Shown piece after piece: positions 5,617 to 7,488 of a stretch of 7,488 bases of DNA. The first letter of the stretch is position 1; the number at the start of each line of letters is the position of its first letter. Position numbers and translations under genes: made by a program. The stretch comes from VFJL01 sp043721435. GTDB lineage: Bacteria; Pseudomonadota; Gammaproteobacteria; Burkholderiales; Nitrosomonadaceae. The notes beneath the pieces were generated by a model. It saw only the letters and a program-made list of their open reading frames with translations. It was not told the origin of the DNA and did no database searches. The DNA lies in contig JAYSQR010000058.1 in NCBI GenBank assembly GCA_043721435.1, positions 1 through 7,488 on the forward strand, in the 5' to 3' direction.

Positions 5617-7127
5617 TCTTCCCGCCGCAACTGTGGAAACAGGATTACATCGCGGATGCTGGGACTATCGGTGAACAGCATGACCAATCGGTCTATGCCG
5701 ATACCTTCGCCTGCGGTGGGGGGCAGGCCGTATTCCAATGCACGGATGTAATCGGCGTCATAGTGCATGGCTTCGGCATCACCCGCTTCCTTGGCTTTGG
5801 CTTGCTCGAGGAAACGCGCCGCCTGATCTTCGGGGTCGTTCAGTTCGGAAAAGCCGTTGGCGATTTCGCGCCCGGCGATGTAAAGCTCGAAGCGGTCGGT
5901 TACTTCGGGATTGATATCGTTGCGCCGTGCCAGGGGCGAGACTTCCGCCGGGTAATCAATGATAAAAGTCGGTTCGAACAGCAGATGCTCGGTGATTTCG
6001 TCAAACAGCGTAAGCTGCAAACCGCCGATGCCGTTCCCGGGTTTGTAGGCAATGTTGAGTGTCTGCAATTGGCCGATCAGGAAAGCGCGGTCGTTGAGTT
6101 GCGCATCGGTGTATTGCGGGTGAAATTTGCGGATGGCCTGGGTGATGGTGAGCCGCGCGAACGGTTGCGCGAAATCGATTTCCCGTCCCTGGTAGGTGAT
6201 GCTGGTCGTGCCCAGAACCTTTTCTGCCACTTGCCGCAGCATGGTCTCGGTGAAATCCATCAGGTAAGCATAATCTTGATAGGCCTCGTAGAATTCCAGC
6301 ATGGTGAATTCGGGATTGTGCCGGGTGGAGATGCCCTCGTTGCGGAAATTGCGGTTGATCTCGAACACTTTTTCCATCCCGCCTACTACCAGACGCTTCA
6401 GATAAAGCTCCGGCGCGATGCGCAGGTACAGCGCCATATCCAGCGCATTGTGATGGGTGGCGAAAGGCCGCGCCGCTGCGCCGCCGGGAATCGGATGCAT
6501 CATCGGTGTTTCCACTTCCAGATAACCGCGCGCGACGAAGAATTCGCGAATGGACTGGATGATTCCGGAGCGGGTGGCGAATACCTTGCGGGTGTCCTCA
6601 TTGGTGATCAGATCGAGATAGCGCTGGCGATATTTCTGTTCCTGATCGGTCAGGCCATGAAATTTTTCCGGCAGAGGGCGCAGTGCTTTGGTCAGCAGGC
6701 GCAGGTGCGTGACCCGTACCGAAAGCTCGCCGGTCTTGGTTCTGAACAGTGTTCCTTGTGCGCCGAGTATGTCGCCCAGGTCGTGATGCTTGAATGCCTG
6801 GTGAACAGCTTCACCGGTCAGATCGTTGCTGATATAGAGCTGGATACGCCCGCTCATGTCCTGGATGGTGGCAAAGCTCGCCTTGCCCATTACGCGCTTC
6901 AACATCATGCGCCCCGCCACTCTTACGCTCTTCGCTGCCACTTCCAGCGTTTCATTGGTGTCCGCACCATATTGTTGGTGCAAATCTGCTGCCAGATCAT
7001 CGCGGCGGAAATCGTTGGGAAAAGCGTTGCCTGTCTTGCGCAGCTCGGTCAGTTTGGCACGGCGCTCCGCAATGATCTGGTTGTCGTCTTGAGAGGGGAT
7101 ATTTTGTTGATTAACTTCCTGATTCAT
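5613..7127 (-). CDS. lysS: Lysyl-tRNA synthetase, class II
   Basis: This 504-residue cytoplasmic enzyme charges tRNA-Lys with lysine at the cost of ATP and works as a homodimer in the family. The N-terminal anticodon-binding OB fold covers about residues 66-145, including VAGRMMLKRVMGKASF (70-85). The catalytic domain follows, with class II motif 1 around GYLEVETPMM (201-210) and motif 2 FRNEGISTRHNPEFTMLEFY (261-280). Motif 3 is GEGIGIDRLVMLF (473-485), with Arg480 as the ATP-contacting residue. The length matches bacterial LysS. The start at 7127 is supported by AGGA on the minus strand seven bases before the ATG. The next upstream gene, encoding a PIN protein, is on the same strand with an 80-base gap, while copA lies 143 bases downstream. 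In other betaproteobacteria I recall lysS next to prfB. That partner is absent on either side here, which hints at local rearrangement. Confidence 0.98.
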   Translation of the reverse strand: MNQEVNQQNIPSQDDNQIIAERRAKLTELRKTGNAFPNDFRRDDLAADLHQQYGADTNETLEVAAKSVRVAGRMMLKRVMGKASFATIQDMSGRIQLYISNDLTGEAVHQAFKHHDLGDILGAQGTLFRTKTGELSVRVTHLRLLTKALRPLPEKFHGLTDQEQKYRQRYLDLITNEDTRKVFATRSGIIQSIREFFVARGYLEVETPMMHPIPGGAAARPFATHHNALDMALYLRIAPELYLKRLVVGGMEKVFEINRNFRNEGISTRHNPEFTMLEFYEAYQDYAYLMDFTETMLRQVAEKVLGTTSITYQGREIDFAQPFARLTITQAIRKFHPQYTDAQLNDRAFLIGQLQTLNIAYKPGNGIGGLQLTLFDEITEHLLFEPTFIIDYPAEVSPLARRNDINPEVTDRFELYIAGREIANGFSELNDPEDQAARFLEQAKAKEAGDAEAMHYDADYIRALEYGLPPTAGEGIGIDRLVMLFTDSPSIRDVILFPQLRRED

Positions 7128-7207
7128 TTTTCTTTCCTGATAATTGTCTGCTGATATTTCTCATGTCGCACAGGCCACCAGCGCATGGGAATAAACTTGC
7201 AAAGTGA
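7128..7207 (-). promoter_or_regulatory. Spacer between the PIN gene and lysS, with the lysS ribosome binding site
   Basis: The 80 bases hold the lysS Shine-Dalgarno (AGGA at 7138-7135 on the minus strand) next to the start. I found no clear hairpin with a T-run after the PIN gene and no convincing promoter hexamers, so lysS may be read through from upstream or from a weak promoter here. Confidence 0.4.
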
Positions 7208-7488
7208 CTAACGTCCAAAAGGATTGCGTATCGTCAACACGCCATCCACCCGCAACCCATCCTGAAAATCTTCCGACCACAACGTCGTGCAACCTGCCTC
7301 CAGCGCGCTGGCAACAACCATCGCGTCGTATAGCGAAAACCCGTAGCGTTGCGCCAGTTCCAGCCCGCGTTCGTGAGCTTCCACTGTCAACGGCACCGCT
7401 TTGCAAAAGCGGCGAATGTCGCGCAAAACCGTTTGAATCTCCGCCCACGGCATCGCCAGCTTGCGCGAGGCGACGCTGGCGAATTCAT
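7208..7488 (-). CDS. PIN-domain protein, VapC-like, C-terminal part (cut by window edge)
   Basis: The open frame runs to the right edge of the window, so the true start lies outside. An ATG at 7453 is probably internal, because the frame before it encodes EFASVASRKLA, a normal PIN segment. The 92 visible residues hold three of the usual acidic positions of PIN ribonucleases: Glu1 of the fragment (in EF), Asp54 (in SLYDAMVVASALEAGC) and Asp73 (in SEDF). The first catalytic Asp, near the N-terminus, is missing because of the cut. VapC-type PIN proteins are Mg-dependent ribonucleases, usually toxins neutralised by a small antitoxin encoded just upstream. An antitoxin gene would lie beyond the right edge. 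The gene ends 80 bases before lysS and is on the same strand. Fold confidence is high; toxin activity is inferred from the family. Confidence 0.9.
   Translation of the reverse strand, partial: EFASVASRKLAMPWAEIQTVLRDIRRFCKAVPLTVEAHERGLELAQRYGFSLYDAMVVASALEAGCTTLWSEDFQDGLRVDGVLTIRNPFGR

Noticed and set aside
5763..7154. A 463-codon open frame on the plus strand opposite lysS
   Set aside because: It is antisense to an intact lysyl-tRNA synthetase, has no recognisable domain and no ribosome binding site, so it is a shadow frame.
7161..7448. A 95-codon minus-strand frame overlapping the PIN gene
   Set aside because: It is out of frame with the PIN protein, which shows clear family residues. The alternative translation is Arg/Gly-rich and featureless.
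1..7488. CRISPR array, tRNA or rRNA genes
   Set aside because: No regularly spaced direct repeats, no cloverleaf with a TTCGA-type arm and no rRNA-like stretch were seen on either strand.

Overview
The window looks like a chromosomal piece of a betaproteobacterium, probably of the Nitrosomonadales/Gallionellales kind. The evidence is the moderately high GC of the core genes, a proteobacterial class II lysyl-tRNA synthetase, and an RpfE-type (COG4255-like) protein that I associate with this group. This placement is inference from recalled protein character, not from a search.

Layout. Positions 1-1543 hold two plus-strand genes of visibly lower GC (24 of 60 bases G+C at 961-1020, against 40 of 60 at 4081-4140 inside copA). 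The first (64-621) is a 185-residue protein with a nucleoside deoxyribosyltransferase/TIR-like fold signature. The second (707-1543) is a 278-residue protein whose C-terminus has an Arg-His-His-Asn motif and hydrophobic helices like HEPN/Abi proteins. Inverted repeats lie before each gene and after the second. A palindromic, repeat-rich spacer (1544-1704) separates the pair from a minus-strand block.

The minus-strand block reads right to left. It starts with the C-terminal part of a PIN-domain (VapC-like) protein cut by the window edge (7208-7488), followed by lysS (5613-7127). Then come the copper-exporting P1B-type ATPase copA (3067-5469), its metallochaperone copZ (2823-3029) and an RpfE-type protein (1705-2781). 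CopA, CopZ and the RpfE-type gene are spaced by about 40 bases and probably form one transcription unit. CopZ would deliver cuprous ion to the two N-terminal HMA domains of CopA, which pumps it out of the cytoplasm. LysS is housekeeping and is separated from copA by 143 bases.

The part most likely to be undescribed is the pair at 64-1543. It joins a possible nucleotide- or NAD-consuming enzyme to a possible HEPN ribonuclease-like protein in an AT-richer segment that ends at a palindromic repeat. That fits an accessory, defence-type cassette, but no defence function can be proven from sequence alone.
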